64,000 bases of DNA from JAOUEA01 sp963810945. GTDB taxonomy: Bacteria > Actinomycetota > UBA4738 > HRBIN12. The stretch covers positions 124,001 to 188,000 of the forward strand of contig CAWEPI010000004.1 in NCBI GenBank assembly GCA_963810945.1, read 5' to 3'. Positions 18,739 to 27,744 of this stretch are shown in pieces. The notes beneath the pieces are model-generated. The model did no database searches. It was not told the origin of the DNA and saw only the letters and a list, made by a program, of their open reading frames with translations. Made by a program: the position numbers and the translations under genes. Position 1 is the stretch's first letter. Each line of letters starts with the position of its first letter.

Positions 18739-19859
18739 GCGGGCGTCGCTCCGGCGACCAGGCGATAGACCTCGAGGGTCGCCCGTGCCGTGGCCGCCCA
18801 CGTGTATCCGGCCGCGCGCGCGAGCCCACGGGAGCGGAGGTCGGTGGCGAGCGTCTCGTCCGTGAGCATGCGTGCGAGCGCGTCGGCGAGCCCGGCCACG
18901 TCGTCCGGTTCCACGAGCAGGGCGGCTCCGGCGGCGACCTCGGCGAGCGCGGGAGCGTCCGAGGTCACGGTGGGTATCCCGCGGGCCATCGCCTCGAGCA
19001 CGGGCAGGCCGAAGCCCTCGAAGGTGGAGGGATACGCGAACGCCGACGCACCGCGGTACAGCGCATCCAGATCGTCGTCCGAGACGCTCCCCGTGCGGAT
19101 CACCGTGCCGGGCCCTTCCCGCGCGAGCTCCTCCTCCAGGTCCTCCGTGTGCCAGCCGTCGGGGCCCGCCAATACGAGGGCGTGCGGCACGTCGGGCGCC
19201 ACCTGTCGGTATGCGCGCACGAGTTTCACGACGTTCTTCCGCGGTTCGAGGGTGCCCACGAACAGGACGTAGGGTGCGGTGACGCCCAGTCGCGCTCGGG
19301 CCTCTTCGCCGTCCGAGGCCCCCACGGTCGCGCGTACCGCCAGCGGGGTGACGTGCACCTTCATCGGGTCGGCGCCCGCGATCGCGATGAGGTCGTCCGC
19401 GGTGGCGTTCGAGGGCACCAGGAGGGCGTCCGCCCGTTTCACCGCGGCTCGCACACCTGCGCCGTAGAGGAATCGCCATCGTGGGGGGAAGCGATCGGGG
19501 AAGCGGTGATATGCGAGATCGTGGACCGTCACCGCCAGCGCCGAGCCCTTGCGGACCGGTGGCACGCTCACAGGGTTCGTGGCGTGCACCAGGTCGAACG
19601 CCCCGAACGCGGGCGGGAGCTTGGGGCGCCCGAGCAGGGACCACTGCGGATAGAGCGTGCGGATCGGCCCCGGCACCTCCTCGATCGGGAACCGTCCGAG
19701 CCACTCGGGGTCCGGACCGGCTTCGGTGAAGCGGCAGTGGAAGAGGCTGAGCTCGAGCGCACCCGTGGCGGCGAGCGCGTCCGCGAGCTCGCGCACGTAC
19801 GTGCCGATGCCCCCCGGCTGGCGGAACCAGAGCTGGTCGATCTGGAGCGCCGCCTTCAC
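18735..19859 (-). CDS. Family 4 (GT-B) glycosyltransferase
   Basis: 374 residues from GTG 19859, which overlaps the cupin stop codon. The N-terminal domain has the GGIGTYVRELADAL loop typical of GT4 enzymes. The C-terminal nucleotide-sugar domain has FVGTLEPRKN and the EX7E-type motif FEGFGLPVLEAMARGIP. It transfers a nucleotide-activated sugar to an unknown acceptor, probably a cell-surface polysaccharide. Downstream it is coupled to a family 2 transferase. Confidence 0.9.
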   Translation of the reverse strand: MKAALQIDQLWFRQPGGIGTYVRELADALAATGALELSLFHCRFTEAGPDPEWLGRFPIEEVPGPIRTLYPQWSLLGRPKLPPAFGAFDLVHATNPVSVPPVRKGSALAVTVHDLAYHRFPDRFPPRWRFLYGAGVRAAVKRADALLVPSNATADDLIAIAGADPMKVHVTPLAVRATVGASDGEEARARLGVTAPYVLFVGTLEPRKNVVKLVRAYRQVAPDVPHALVLAGPDGWHTEDLEEELAREGPGTVIRTGSVSDDDLDALYRGASAFAYPSTFEGFGLPVLEAMARGIPTVTSDAPALAEVAAGAALLVEPDDVAGLADALARMLTDETLATDLRSRGLARAAGYTWAATARATLEVYRLVAGATPA

Positions 19860-20149
19860 GCGGTGGCCTCCACGCAGGCGCAGCCCGCGGGCCCGACCGT
19901 GGCCGCGTGTCGGGTCCCGGCCGGGATGTCCAGCCGATCGCCCGCCGTGAGCGTCGCGTCGCCGTCGTCCATGTGGAACGTGATCGAACCGTCCAGGCAA
20001 TAGAGGACCTTGTCGTAGTCGTGCGCATGCGCGCCGTACCGGTCGCCGGGCGCGTTGCCCCACTGCCGGGGGGCGGAGCAGCCTTCGGCGCGCATGGCGG
20101 CGAGGGCCTCCTCGCGCGTCGCGTCCCCGGCGGTGCGGACGGCGGCCAC
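19856..20149 (-). CDS. Small cupin-domain protein
   Basis: 97 residues. A single cupin barrel with metal-ligand candidates in GAHAHDYDKVLYCLDG (His-x-His and a downstream residue) and in DIPAGTRHAATVGP (second-motif histidine). The GTG at 20149 lies 10 bases after the epsilon-subunit stop, and the gene overlaps the glycosyltransferase by four bases. A stand-alone cupin of this size could be a sugar-phosphate isomerase-like or regulatory protein; function not assigned. Confidence 0.75.
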   Translation of the reverse strand: MAAVRTAGDATREEALAAMRAEGCSAPRQWGNAPGDRYGAHAHDYDKVLYCLDGSITFHMDDGDATLTAGDRLDIPAGTRHAATVGPAGCACVEATA

Positions 20150-20159
20150 GGCGCCCGCC

Positions 20160-20420
20160 CTACCGGACGTCGCTGCGGCCGTTCACCGGCGCGACGCCCT
20201 TGCGCGAATGGGGGACCTGCTGACCGTGCCACGGCTCGTGCGCATAGCGGCGCACCTGCAGGGCGCCGAGCCCCGTCGCGTCGATCCGCCCCTGCAACAC
20301 CCAGGGCATCGGCTTCGGGCTCTCCTGCAGGAAGTAGCGCTCGAGCGCCATCAGGATGGCGCGCTCCTCCTCGGGGGTCAGGCCGTCGGGAAGCTCGAGC
20401 CTCGGTTCGCCGTCGGTCAT
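20160..20420 (-). CDS. Small acyl-CoA carboxylase epsilon-like subunit
   Basis: 86 residues starting 13 bases after the carboxyltransferase stop. The N-terminal helix LTPEEERAILMALERYFLQE resembles the conserved helix of actinobacterial AccE/PccE proteins, which stabilise or regulate the beta subunit. Position directly after the carboxyltransferase gene supports this. The remaining sequence is divergent (YAHEPWHGQQVPHSRKGV), so another small accessory role is possible. Confidence 0.6.
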   Translation of the reverse strand: MTDGEPRLELPDGLTPEEERAILMALERYFLQESPKPMPWVLQGRIDATGLGALQVRRYAHEPWHGQQVPHSRKGVAPVNGRSDVR

Positions 20421-20433
20421 CGTGCCCTTTCCG

Positions 20434-22030
20434 TCACAGCGGGATGTTGCCGTGCTTGCGGGCCGGCACGGACTCGCGCTTCGTGGAGAGCATGCGGAGC
20501 GACTGGATCAGGCGCCGCCGGGTCTCCGCCGGCTCGATCACGTCGTCGATGAAGCCGCGCTCCGCCGCCGCGTACGGGCGTGGAGAACTTGTCGCGGTAC
20601 TCCTTGATGAGCTCGGCTTTCTTGGCCGCGGGATCGGCGGCTCTCTCCATCTCGCGGCGGAACACCACGTTCACCGCGCCCTCGGCGCCCATGACGGCGA
20701 TCTCCGCCGTCGGCCAGGCGAACGCCACGTCGGCGCGCAGGTGCTTGGAGTTCATCACCAGGTAGGCGCCGCCGTACGCCTTGCGCGTGATCACGGTCAT
20801 GCGGGGGACGGTGGCCTCCGCGTAGGCGTAGAGGAGCTTGGCGCCGTGCCGGATGATCCCGTTGTACTCCTGCGTGGTGCCGGGCAGGAACCCGGGCACG
20901 TCGACGAACGTGAGGATCGGGACATTGAAGGCGTCGCAGAAGCGCACGAAGCGCGAGGCCTTCTCGCTGGCGTCGATGTCGAGCGTCCCCGCGATCACCT
21001 TCGGCTGGTTCGCGACGATCCCGATCGTGCGACCGTCGAGTCGCGCGAAGCCCGTCACGATGTTCATCGCCCAGAACTTGAAGGTCTCGAGGAAGTCGCC
21101 GTCGTCGACCACGCGGCGGATCACCTCGTGCATGTCGTAGGGCTCCTGCGGCTCGGTCCGGCACGATGTGCGTCAGCCCCTCGTCGAGGCGCGCGGGATC
21201 GTCGGTCGACGCGTAGGCGGGCGGGTCCTCCAGGTTGTTGGACGGGAGGAAGCTCATCAGGTACCGCACTTGCTGCAGGACGTCCTCGTCGTCCTCGCCC
21301 ACGAACGCGGCCACGCCCGACTTCCCGGCGTGCGTCATGGCGCCGCCGAGCTCCTCCATCGTGACCTCCTCGCCGGTCACCGTCTTGATCACGTCGGGCC
21401 CGGTGATGAACATGTGGGAGGTCTCCTTCACCATGAAGGTGAAGTCGGTGATGGCGGGGGAGTAGACGGCGCCACCCGCGCACGGGCCCATGATCACGCT
21501 GATCTGCGGGATCACGCCGGAGGCGCGTACGTTCCGCTCGAAGATGTACCCGTAGCCGGCGAGGCTGGCCGCGCCTTCCTGGATCCGCGCGCCGCCTGAG
21601 TCGTTGATCGAGATGAACGGCGCGCCGGTGCTGCATCGCGAGGTCCATCACCTTGCAGACCTTCTGCGCCATGACCTCGCCCATCGAGCCGCCGAACACG
21701 GTGAAGTCCTGGCTCGAGACGAAGACCTTGCGGCCGTCGACGGTGCCGTACCCCGTGATCACGCCGTCGCCCGGCGGATGCTTCTTCTCCATCCCGAAGT
21801 CGTGTGCGCGATGGATCGCGAACGGGTCCGTCTCCACGAACGAGCCCTTGTCCATCAGGATCTCGAGGCGCTCGCGGGCCGTGAGCTTCCCGCGGTCGTG
21901 CTGCTTCTTGGAGGCATCTCGCCCGCCGGGCGTCAGGGCTCCCTTCTTCCGCTTGCGCAGCTCATCGATGCGCTCCTCGACGGTGATCGTGCGGATCGGT
22001 GGACGGGACGTCTCTGTCGGTGGTGGCCAT
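20434..22030 (-). CDS. Acyl-CoA (propionyl/acetyl-CoA) carboxylase carboxyltransferase beta subunit (four apparent frameshifts)
   Basis: About 531 residues, normal for AccD/PccB. From ATG 22030 the product begins MATTDRDV and, after a shift near 22005, continues as IRTITVEERIDELRKRKKG. Conserved carboxyltransferase blocks follow in order: SQDFTVFGGSMGE, MGPCAGGAVYSPA, GPDVIKTVTGEEV, VVDDGDFLETFKFWAMN, FVDVPGFLPGTTQE, and ITRKAYGGAYLVMNSK. The end RESVPARKHGNIPL is typical. Further shifts lie near 21630, 21145 and 20575. It transfers carboxyl from biotin to acetyl- or propionyl-CoA together with the alpha subunit at 1864-3588. Since every block is conserved, the breaks look like assembly errors. 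Confidence 0.88.
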
Positions 22031-22065
22031 GGCGGGGAGTCTAATCCTCGGGGTGCAGGGCGGCC

Positions 22066-22551
22066 TCAGCAGCCGCGCACGGGCCAGCCCGCGGACGCCC
22101 AGCCGCCGCTGGCGTGCACCATCCGGAGGGTCACGATGGCGTTGGTCCTCCCGCTGAGGGCGGAGCTCCGCAGATGCCACCCGGCGTTCGCCCACGTGCG
22201 GTACCGGATCGGCCAGTACCTGGCGCTGTGCTGGAAGAGCCCGAGGTACGCGCCCCCCGCGGACCTGGCCGTCGGCACGAGGCCGCTCTCCCGACCGGCG
22301 ATGCAGATGGCCTTGGCCGCGCCACCGGGGACGATCCAGTGTGCGGCCGCGCAACGGATCAGGCGCCTCGAGAACGCCTGGACCGGTTCGACCGGACCCC
22401 GCGTCAGGGCGCATGGGCCCGTAGGGGGCGGCGTGGTACCCGTGCGGGCAGCGACGGGTGTTGCGGCGCCGACGGTCAGCGCCAGGGTCAGCACCAGGCT
22501 CAGCGCCAGGGTGACGCCGGTCATCGGGATCTTCCTGTCGTTCGTGTCCAT
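22066..22551 (-). CDS. Secreted lysozyme-like/transglycosylase-like protein
   Basis: 161 residues from ATG 22551. A signal peptide (VTLALSLVLTLALTVGAATPVAA) precedes a short Thr/Pro linker and a lysozyme-like domain: AICIAGRESGLVPTARS places a glutamate in the position of the catalytic acid, followed by GGAYLGLFQHS and YRTWANAGWHLRSS. Two cysteines near the ends may form a disulfide. This is the pattern of transglycosylase-SLT or Rpf-like proteins that cut peptidoglycan. Activity is inferred from the motif only. Confidence 0.75.
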   Translation of the reverse strand: MDTNDRKIPMTGVTLALSLVLTLALTVGAATPVAARTGTTPPPTGPCALTRGPVEPVQAFSRRLIRCAAAHWIVPGGAAKAICIAGRESGLVPTARSAGGAYLGLFQHSARYWPIRYRTWANAGWHLRSSALSGRTNAIVTLRMVHASGGWASAGWPVRGC

Positions 22552-22726
22552 CTCGTGCCCAGGTCCGGAGCACACGTCGAAACGCGTGCGCACTTCGGGA
22601 AGGTGCCGGGGGAACCCGGCGGAGGGAACCTAGCATCCTCCGGCGACCTCCGTCGAGCCTCGGTTGCATGGAGGGATAACAGCGGACCCCGGGTTGAGGG
22701 ACCACGGCGGATCCGGGGCAGACGGA

Positions 22727-23278
22727 TCAGACCTCCACGCGACCTCCACTCCGCCAGTAGACGCCGTGATCGCGATCGAGGAACCGCTCGTCCACGAGGT
22801 AGCGGCGGATCGCGGCATGGTCGTTGAAGAAGCGCCCCACGATCGCGTTCACCTCCTGCTCTTCGTAATGGATGCCGGGCTCGAACTCCAGCGCGATCCG
22901 CTCCAACACGATGCGACGCTTGGCGGCCTTCATAGGGATCTCGGTGAGCCTGCCGTCGCGGAAGAAGCTCCGCAGGACGGCTTCCTCGTCGTCGTTGGCG
23001 GCCCCCAGTGCCATCCCCACGTTGCGGGGCGGTCCGACCTGCTCCGCGGCCCAACGCAGCGTCTCGGCGTCGAGCCGGTACGTGCGCCGGTCCGCGTTCA
23101 GCCGTGCGACGCCCGCCGAGGCGAGGCGGTTCAGGTGCTTGCGCACGCGGGTCACCGCCATGCCGAGCTGGTCCGCGAGCTCGGCGGAGGAGGCGTCGGA
23201 CCGCGCCAGGGCCCCGGCGATCGAGAGCCGCTCGGGGTCGGCCAGCGCGCGCAGGATGTCGTCGGGGTGCTCGGCCAT
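22727..23278 (-). CDS. ArsR-like winged-helix regulator with DUF2087 domain
   Basis: 183 residues from ATG 23278. The N-terminal 70 residues form an ArsR-type winged helix (LRALADPERLSIAGALA, then SSAELADQLGMAVTRVRKHL). The C-terminal part is DUF2087 (LTEIPMKAAKRRIVLERIA; NAIVGRFFNDHAAIRRYLVD; GVYWRSGG). No cysteine metal site of the classical ArsR kind is seen. The gene is divergent from a nuclease gene with only 27 bases between starts, so autoregulation and control of the nuclease are plausible. Confidence 0.87.
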   Translation of the reverse strand: MAEHPDDILRALADPERLSIAGALARSDASSAELADQLGMAVTRVRKHLNRLASAGVARLNADRRTYRLDAETLRWAAEQVGPPRNVGMALGAANDDEEAVLRSFFRDGRLTEIPMKAAKRRIVLERIALEFEPGIHYEEQEVNAIVGRFFNDHAAIRRYLVDERFLDRDHGVYWRSGGRVEV

Positions 23279-23305
23279 GTCGGTTCCTATCCCTACCATG
23301 GTCCG

Positions 23306-24235
23306 ATGGAGCTCACCGACCCGCAACGCCGCACGCTGGACCGGCTGATCGGCACCGAGGCTCGGCCCTCGTTCCCGGCGGACCTCCCGCAGCGGTTGCG
23401 CGATCGGATCGAGGAGGCCGTGCGCGGGCTCGAGCTCCGCGATCAGCTCTGGCTGGGGAAGGAGAAACTGAACGACCACGTGCGCTGCGAGGGGAAGTTC
23501 CATGCCACCATCTCCGGGGAGGCGCCGCCCTTCGAGCACTCCGTGAAGAGCGCCTCGGGCGTGCTGCTCCACAAGGCCATCGAGGTGGAGGTGGGAAGTC
23601 GCGACCCGCTGGACGCGCATGCCGTCGCGGAGGTGGCGGTCGGGCGGATGCTCGAACGCGAGGAGCGGTTCCAGGAGTACTGGGGCGGCCTCACCGCGCC
23701 CGAACAGGACGACGTCTTGATGGAGGTCGTGCGACGCGTGACCCTCTTCCAGGGGTCCTTCCCGCCGCTCAAGGAGCTCCGCCGGGAGCTCGTGCCCGTG
23801 AGCGAGCTGCGGGTGAAGGCCGAGTTGCTCGGGGGAGATCTCGTGCTCTCGGGACAGATCGACCTCGTCCTGGGGCGGCCGGACCAGTTGGATCCCATGC
23901 GCGCCACCCGCCTCGCCATCGACCTGAAGACCGGGAACGCCTATCCCGAGTTCGCCGAGGACATGCGCTTCTACGCGCTCGTCATGACGCTGAGGTTCGG
24001 CGTCCCGCCCTACCGCGTCGCCTCGCTGTTCCTGGAGAGCGGCGCCTGGCAGGCGGAGGATGTCACCGAGGATGCGCTGCACCACGCCGCGGACCGTGTG
24101 ATCGCCGCCGCGCGCAGCGCGAGCGCCCTCGCCAACGGCCGGGAGGCCGCGCTCGCCCCCGGGGCCTACTGCGGCTGGTGCCCGCGTGCCGCGGTCTGTC
24201 CGGCGGCGGAGCTGCCATCGGCGGTGCCGGCCTAA
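23306..24235 (+). CDS. RecB/Cas4-family PD-(D/E)XK nuclease with probable Fe-S cluster
   Basis: 309 residues from ATG 23306. The RecB nuclease core is visible: a histidine in GVLLHKAIE, a catalytic aspartate in SGQIDLVLG, and the D-x-K element LAIDLKTGN followed by a FYALVMTLR helix. One cysteine upstream (HVRCEGKF) and three near the C-terminus (YCGWCPRAAVC) form the C...CxxCxxxxxC arrangement of Cas4, AddB and related Fe-S nucleases. No Cas, AddA or phage genes are nearby. It may act in repair or defence; its role is unknown. Its end overlaps the convergent phospholipase D-family gene. Confidence 0.85.
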   Translation: MELTDPQRRTLDRLIGTEARPSFPADLPQRLRDRIEEAVRGLELRDQLWLGKEKLNDHVRCEGKFHATISGEAPPFEHSVKSASGVLLHKAIEVEVGSRDPLDAHAVAEVAVGRMLEREERFQEYWGGLTAPEQDDVLMEVVRRVTLFQGSFPPLKELRRELVPVSELRVKAELLGGDLVLSGQIDLVLGRPDQLDPMRATRLAIDLKTGNAYPEFAEDMRFYALVMTLRFGVPPYRVASLFLESGAWQAEDVTEDALHHAADRVIAAARSASALANGREAALAPGAYCGWCPRAAVCPAAELPSAVPA

Positions 24236-25281
24236 GGAGGCGGCGGCGGGAGCGCCGGGGATCGATAGCGGGCCGCCACCCTGTCCGCGAAGGACGCGAA
24301 GCGCACGGCCACCTCTTCGTTCACCACGTGCAACACGTTCTCGGCGTTCTCCTCGCCGCCCCGGGAGAGGTTGTAGCTGCCCACCAGCACCTCGTCGTCG
24401 GACACGACGAACTTCGCATGCAGGTAGTCGTGCACGGAGCCCGGGCGATAGGGCGTGGAGCGCTTGCCCGAGAGCCGGGCGGCGATCGTGCGCCACGCCT
24501 CCACCTTCCACCGGTTCCAGGGGACGTCGGCCCACTGCGCGAGCACCTCGTCCATCTGCGTGGCGTCGTAGGCTCCGTCGAGGTCGAAGGCGTCGCGTCC
24601 CGCGAACTCGGCCAGCGTCCCGAGCACCGGACCGGACGTCACGACCGGCGAGCAGACCCGGAGCCGCCTGCGCGCCGCCCCGATCCGCTCGGCCGCGAGG
24701 TGGGCGACCGACGGAGGCTCCGGCAGGAACCACGGCGTCACCGAGATCCCGCGCGCCGGTCGCGCCTGCGGCCCACGGGCGCCGCTCCCTTCGAGTCGGT
24801 CCCGCCGCCAGAGCTCGTCGAAGTTCGTCGTGTACGCCGCGGCGACGGAGGGGTCCTCGACCGTCACGATCACGTTCTCCTCGCGCGTGAACGCGTCGTC
24901 GGTCCAGTTCGTGGAGCCCGTGAGCACGCGGGCGCCGTCGGCGATCGCGTACTTGTGGTGCATCAGCGCGCCGCGATCGTGCAGGCCGTGCGTGGGCACC
25001 TCGAGTCCGTCGATCGCCCCGGGGTCCGCGATCATCGGCCGCGGCGCCGACGGCGCGTCGCTGCGATCGACGTTGAAGATCACCCGGACCGTCACGCCGC
25101 GGGCCAGTGCCCCCTCCAGGGCGTCGGCGAGCCGCGCGCTCGTGCCCGCGCGCGCGTCGAAGTCGTAGATCGCGACGTCTACGCTCCGATCCGCCGACGC
25201 GATGAATCCGCCGATCAGATCCACGACCTGCTCGGCGCTCTGGGCGCCGTCCTGCAGGAACGTGACGTCGAACGGGGGCAT
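24232..25281 (-). CDS. Phospholipase D-like protein with two HKD motifs
   Basis: 349 residues. Two PLD half-sites are intact or near-intact: MHHKYAIADGARVLTGSTNW (HxKxxxxD) and LHAKFVVSDDEVLVGSYNLS (HxKxxxxD), each followed by the conserved Ser/Asn strand. There is no signal peptide, so it is probably cytoplasmic. Members include phospholipases, cardiolipin synthases and nucleases; the absence of membrane segments argues against a synthase and leaves nuclease or lipase activity open. Stop codons overlap with the convergent RecB-family gene. Confidence 0.87.
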   Translation of the reverse strand: MPPFDVTFLQDGAQSAEQVVDLIGGFIASADRSVDVAIYDFDARAGTSARLADALEGALARGVTVRVIFNVDRSDAPSAPRPMIADPGAIDGLEVPTHGLHDRGALMHHKYAIADGARVLTGSTNWTDDAFTREENVIVTVEDPSVAAAYTTNFDELWRRDRLEGSGARGPQARPARGISVTPWFLPEPPSVAHLAAERIGAARRRLRVCSPVVTSGPVLGTLAEFAGRDAFDLDGAYDATQMDEVLAQWADVPWNRWKVEAWRTIAARLSGKRSTPYRPGSVHDYLHAKFVVSDDEVLVGSYNLSRGGEENAENVLHVVNEEVAVRFASFADRVAARYRSPALPPPPP

Positions 25282-25423
25282 CAGGGACCTCCTCGGGGTT
25301 CAGCTCCGCGGCGACACATGCCGACAGTGTGGGAAGGGCCCGTCTCGACGACAACGCCGGAGGCTAGCATCTCGTGCGGAGCCCGTGTCGAATGGATGGA
25401 GCGCGGTCGGAAGGAGGAACCCG

Positions 25424-26374
25424 GTGGGATCGATCTCGAGAGGATTCCGGCTCGCCAAGGCCAGCTGGACCGTGGTGCGGAACGACGGCGAACTGCTCCT
25501 GCTCCCCATCGTCTCGTTCTTCTGTTCCCTGGTGGTGATGGCGGTCTTCGGGCTGGGGATGGTGGGCGTCGGCCTGCCCCGAGACGGTGAGTCGGTGAAG
25601 CCGGCGATCTACGTGCTCGGGTTCGTGATGTACGTGCTCCTGTCGTTCGTGACGATCTTCTTCAATGCCGCGGTGATCGGTACCGCGATGGAACGCCTCA
25701 AGGGCGAGGAGGCGTCGATCAAGGACGGCCTCGCGCTCGCCCGCCAACACCTGGGCCCGATCTTCCTGTGGGCGCTGATCACGGCCACCGTCGGCATGAT
25801 CCTGCGCGCCCTCCAGGAGCGCGCCGGCTTGGTCGGGCGGATCCTCATCGGGATCATCGGGATCGCGTGGACCGTCCTCACCTTCTTCGTGGTGCCGGTC
25901 CTGCTCTACGAAGAGGCCGGGGTCGGCGAGGCCATCAAGCGGTCGGGATCGATCTTCCGCCAACGATGGGGCGAGCAGTTCATCGGGAACGCGACGATCG
26001 GCCTGGCGATCTTCTTGGTCGCGATCCCCGTGGTCCTCGTGGGAGGCCTCATCACGGCTGCGGCGCCGCTCGTCGGCGTCCCCCTGCTCGTCCTCGCGGT
26101 GGGCGCCCTCATGGCGGTGGGCTCGGCCTGCACCGGCGTGTTCAACGCGGCGCTCTACCGCTACGCGACGACCGGCGAGGCCTCGGGCGCCTTCAGCATC
26201 GACGACATGAACGCCTCGTTCCGCCCTCGTCGGGGTGGGCGCGGATCCACGCCCTTCACGCCCGGCGGGTTCAGCGGCGCGGGCTTCGGCGGCTCCGGCG
26301 CGACGGGGTCATCGGGCGTCGGCTCCCCGCCCCCTCCGCCCCCACCGGCCGCGCCCGAACGACCGGACGCGTAG
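25424..26374 (+). CDS. Six-helix membrane protein, DUF6159-like
   Basis: 316 residues. The GTG at 25424 is preceded by AAGGAGG at a six-base spacing, which fixes the start. The sequence begins GFRLAKASWTVVRNDGELLL and then shows six hydrophobic segments in pairs, with an amphipathic stretch (YEEAGVGEAIKRSGSIFRQ) between them, the pattern of DUF6159/glycerophosphoryl-diester-phosphodiesterase membrane-domain-like proteins. The C-terminal 60 residues are Gly/Ser- and Pro-rich and probably disordered. Function unknown. Confidence 0.78.
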   Translation: MGSISRGFRLAKASWTVVRNDGELLLLPIVSFFCSLVVMAVFGLGMVGVGLPRDGESVKPAIYVLGFVMYVLLSFVTIFFNAAVIGTAMERLKGEEASIKDGLALARQHLGPIFLWALITATVGMILRALQERAGLVGRILIGIIGIAWTVLTFFVVPVLLYEEAGVGEAIKRSGSIFRQRWGEQFIGNATIGLAIFLVAIPVVLVGGLITAAAPLVGVPLLVLAVGALMAVGSACTGVFNAALYRYATTGEASGAFSIDDMNASFRPRRGGRGSTPFTPGGFSGAGFGGSGATGSSGVGSPPPPPPPAAPERPDA

Positions 26375-26399
26375 CTCCGTCGCGACGTTCCGTCACGCC

Positions 26400-26429
26400 C
26401 GAGGAGGCCGCCGCGGGCGGCCCTCCTCG
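26400..26429 (+). terminator. GC-rich hairpin after the DUF6159-like gene
   Basis: Left arm 26400-26412 (CGAGGAGGCCGCC) pairs with 26416-26429 (GGCGGCCCTCCTCG) with a single bulged base and a three-base loop. It sits 26 bases after the stop and ends well before the ccr start, consistent with an intrinsic terminator lacking a strong T-run. Confidence 0.5.
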
Positions 26430-26503
26430 CGTTCGCCGCTCACCCGAGGCGCTTGTTAGGGTGCGCCCCGTCACGTCGGACCGACGCGAAGAGGGTGAGA
26501 ACG

Positions 26504-27744
26504 ATGGGCAAGGATCTGTACGAGGTGGGCGAGCTTCCCCCGTCGGGGAGGTGCCGGCGCGGATGCACGCGCAGCTGGTGCGACCGGATCGCTACGGCGA
26601 TCCGGCGTCGGCCATCCAGGACGAGGTGATCGACGTTCCCGCCCTCGGCCCCCACGACGCGCTCGTGATGGTCATGGCGGCGGGGGTGAACTTCAACAAC
26701 GTCTGGGCCGCGAGGGGCGTCCCCGTCGACGTCACGAAGACCCAGGCGCGCTGGGGAGAGCCCACCGACTTCCACATCGTGGGTTCGGACGCATCGGGGA
26801 TCGTGTACGCGGTCGGCGACGCCGTCACGAACGTGCAGGTCGGCGACCGCGTGGTCGTGCACGCGGGCCAATGGGACGAGGACGACCCCTGGGTGCGCGC
26901 CGGCAAGGATCCGGGCCTCGCCCCGAGCTTCCGCGTCTGGGGGTACGACACCTGCTGGGGATCCTTCGCGCAGTTCACCAAGGTGCAGGCGCACCAGTGC
27001 CTTCCCAAGGCCGACTTCCTCACGTGGGAAGAGGCGGCCGCGCCCACCCTCACCGGCTCCACCGCGTACCGCATGCTGTTCGGCTGGCCGCCCCACACGG
27101 TCGAGCCGGGTGACGTCGTGCTCGTCTGGGGCGGATCGGGAGGGCTCGGCTCGCTCGCGATCCAGCTGGTGGCCAACGCCGGCGGACGCGCGGTCGCCGT
27201 CGTCGGCTCGAAGGAGAAGGGCGAGTACACCGAGTCCCTGGGTGCCGTCGGCTACATCGATCGGAAGGACTTCACGCATTGGGGAGTGCCGCCCGCCTGG
27301 GACAGCGCCGAGTGGAAGGAGTGGTTCGCGGGCGCGAAGGACTTCGGCAAGGCCATCTGGGACGTCCTGGGCGAGAAGGTAAGCCCACGCATCGTCTTCG
27401 AGCACCCCGGCCAGGACACCATCCCGACGTCGATCTTCGTCGCCGATCGGGGTGGCATGGTGGTGATCTGTGCCGGCACGAGCGGCTACGACACGATGGT
27501 GGACGTCCGCTACCTCTGGTACATGCAGAAGCGGTACCAGGGCTCGCACCTGTTCAACGACGAGCAGGCGGAGGCCTTCAACAAGCTGGTGATCCAGGGC
27601 AGGGTCGCGACGACGCTCGGCTCGGTCTACCCCTACGAGCAGACCGGTCACGTGCATCAGCTGATGGGCGAGGGTGGCCTGCCCGAGGGCAACGTCAGCG
27701 TCTTGGTGAACGCCCCCGCGGAGGGCCTCACCGACCTCCCGTAG
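26504..27744 (+). CDS. ccr: Crotonyl-CoA carboxylase/reductase (one apparent frameshift near the N-terminus)
   Basis: About 413 residues. From ATG 26504 the product reads MGKDLYEVGELPPSG; one G seems missing in the GGGG run near 26537-26541, after which EVPARMHAQLVRPDRYGDP continues. Family-specific stretches include ARWGEPTDFHIVGSDASG, GQWDEDDPWVRAGKDPG and VWGYDTCWGSFAQF. The NADPH loop is WGGSGGLGSLAIQL, and the end region YMQKRYQGSHLFNDEQA is typical. The enzyme reductively carboxylates crotonyl-CoA to ethylmalonyl-CoA, or reduces acrylyl-CoA. It is a zinc-less MDR protein of the cytoplasm. The epimerase gene follows convergently and overlaps by 17 bases. Confidence 0.92.

Noticed and set aside
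19856..20149. Cupin gene as the missing RmlC epimerase
   Set aside because: At 97 residues it is about half the size of RmlC and lacks its His/Asp dyad context; it lies in a different operon.
24232..25281. PLD-family protein as cardiolipin synthase
   Set aside because: No N-terminal transmembrane segments are present, unlike typical bacterial cardiolipin synthases.
23279..25354. Long upstream extension of the DUF2087 regulator frame
   Set aside because: The extension is antisense to the nuclease and out of frame with the PLD gene; the normal regulator N-terminus starts at 23278.
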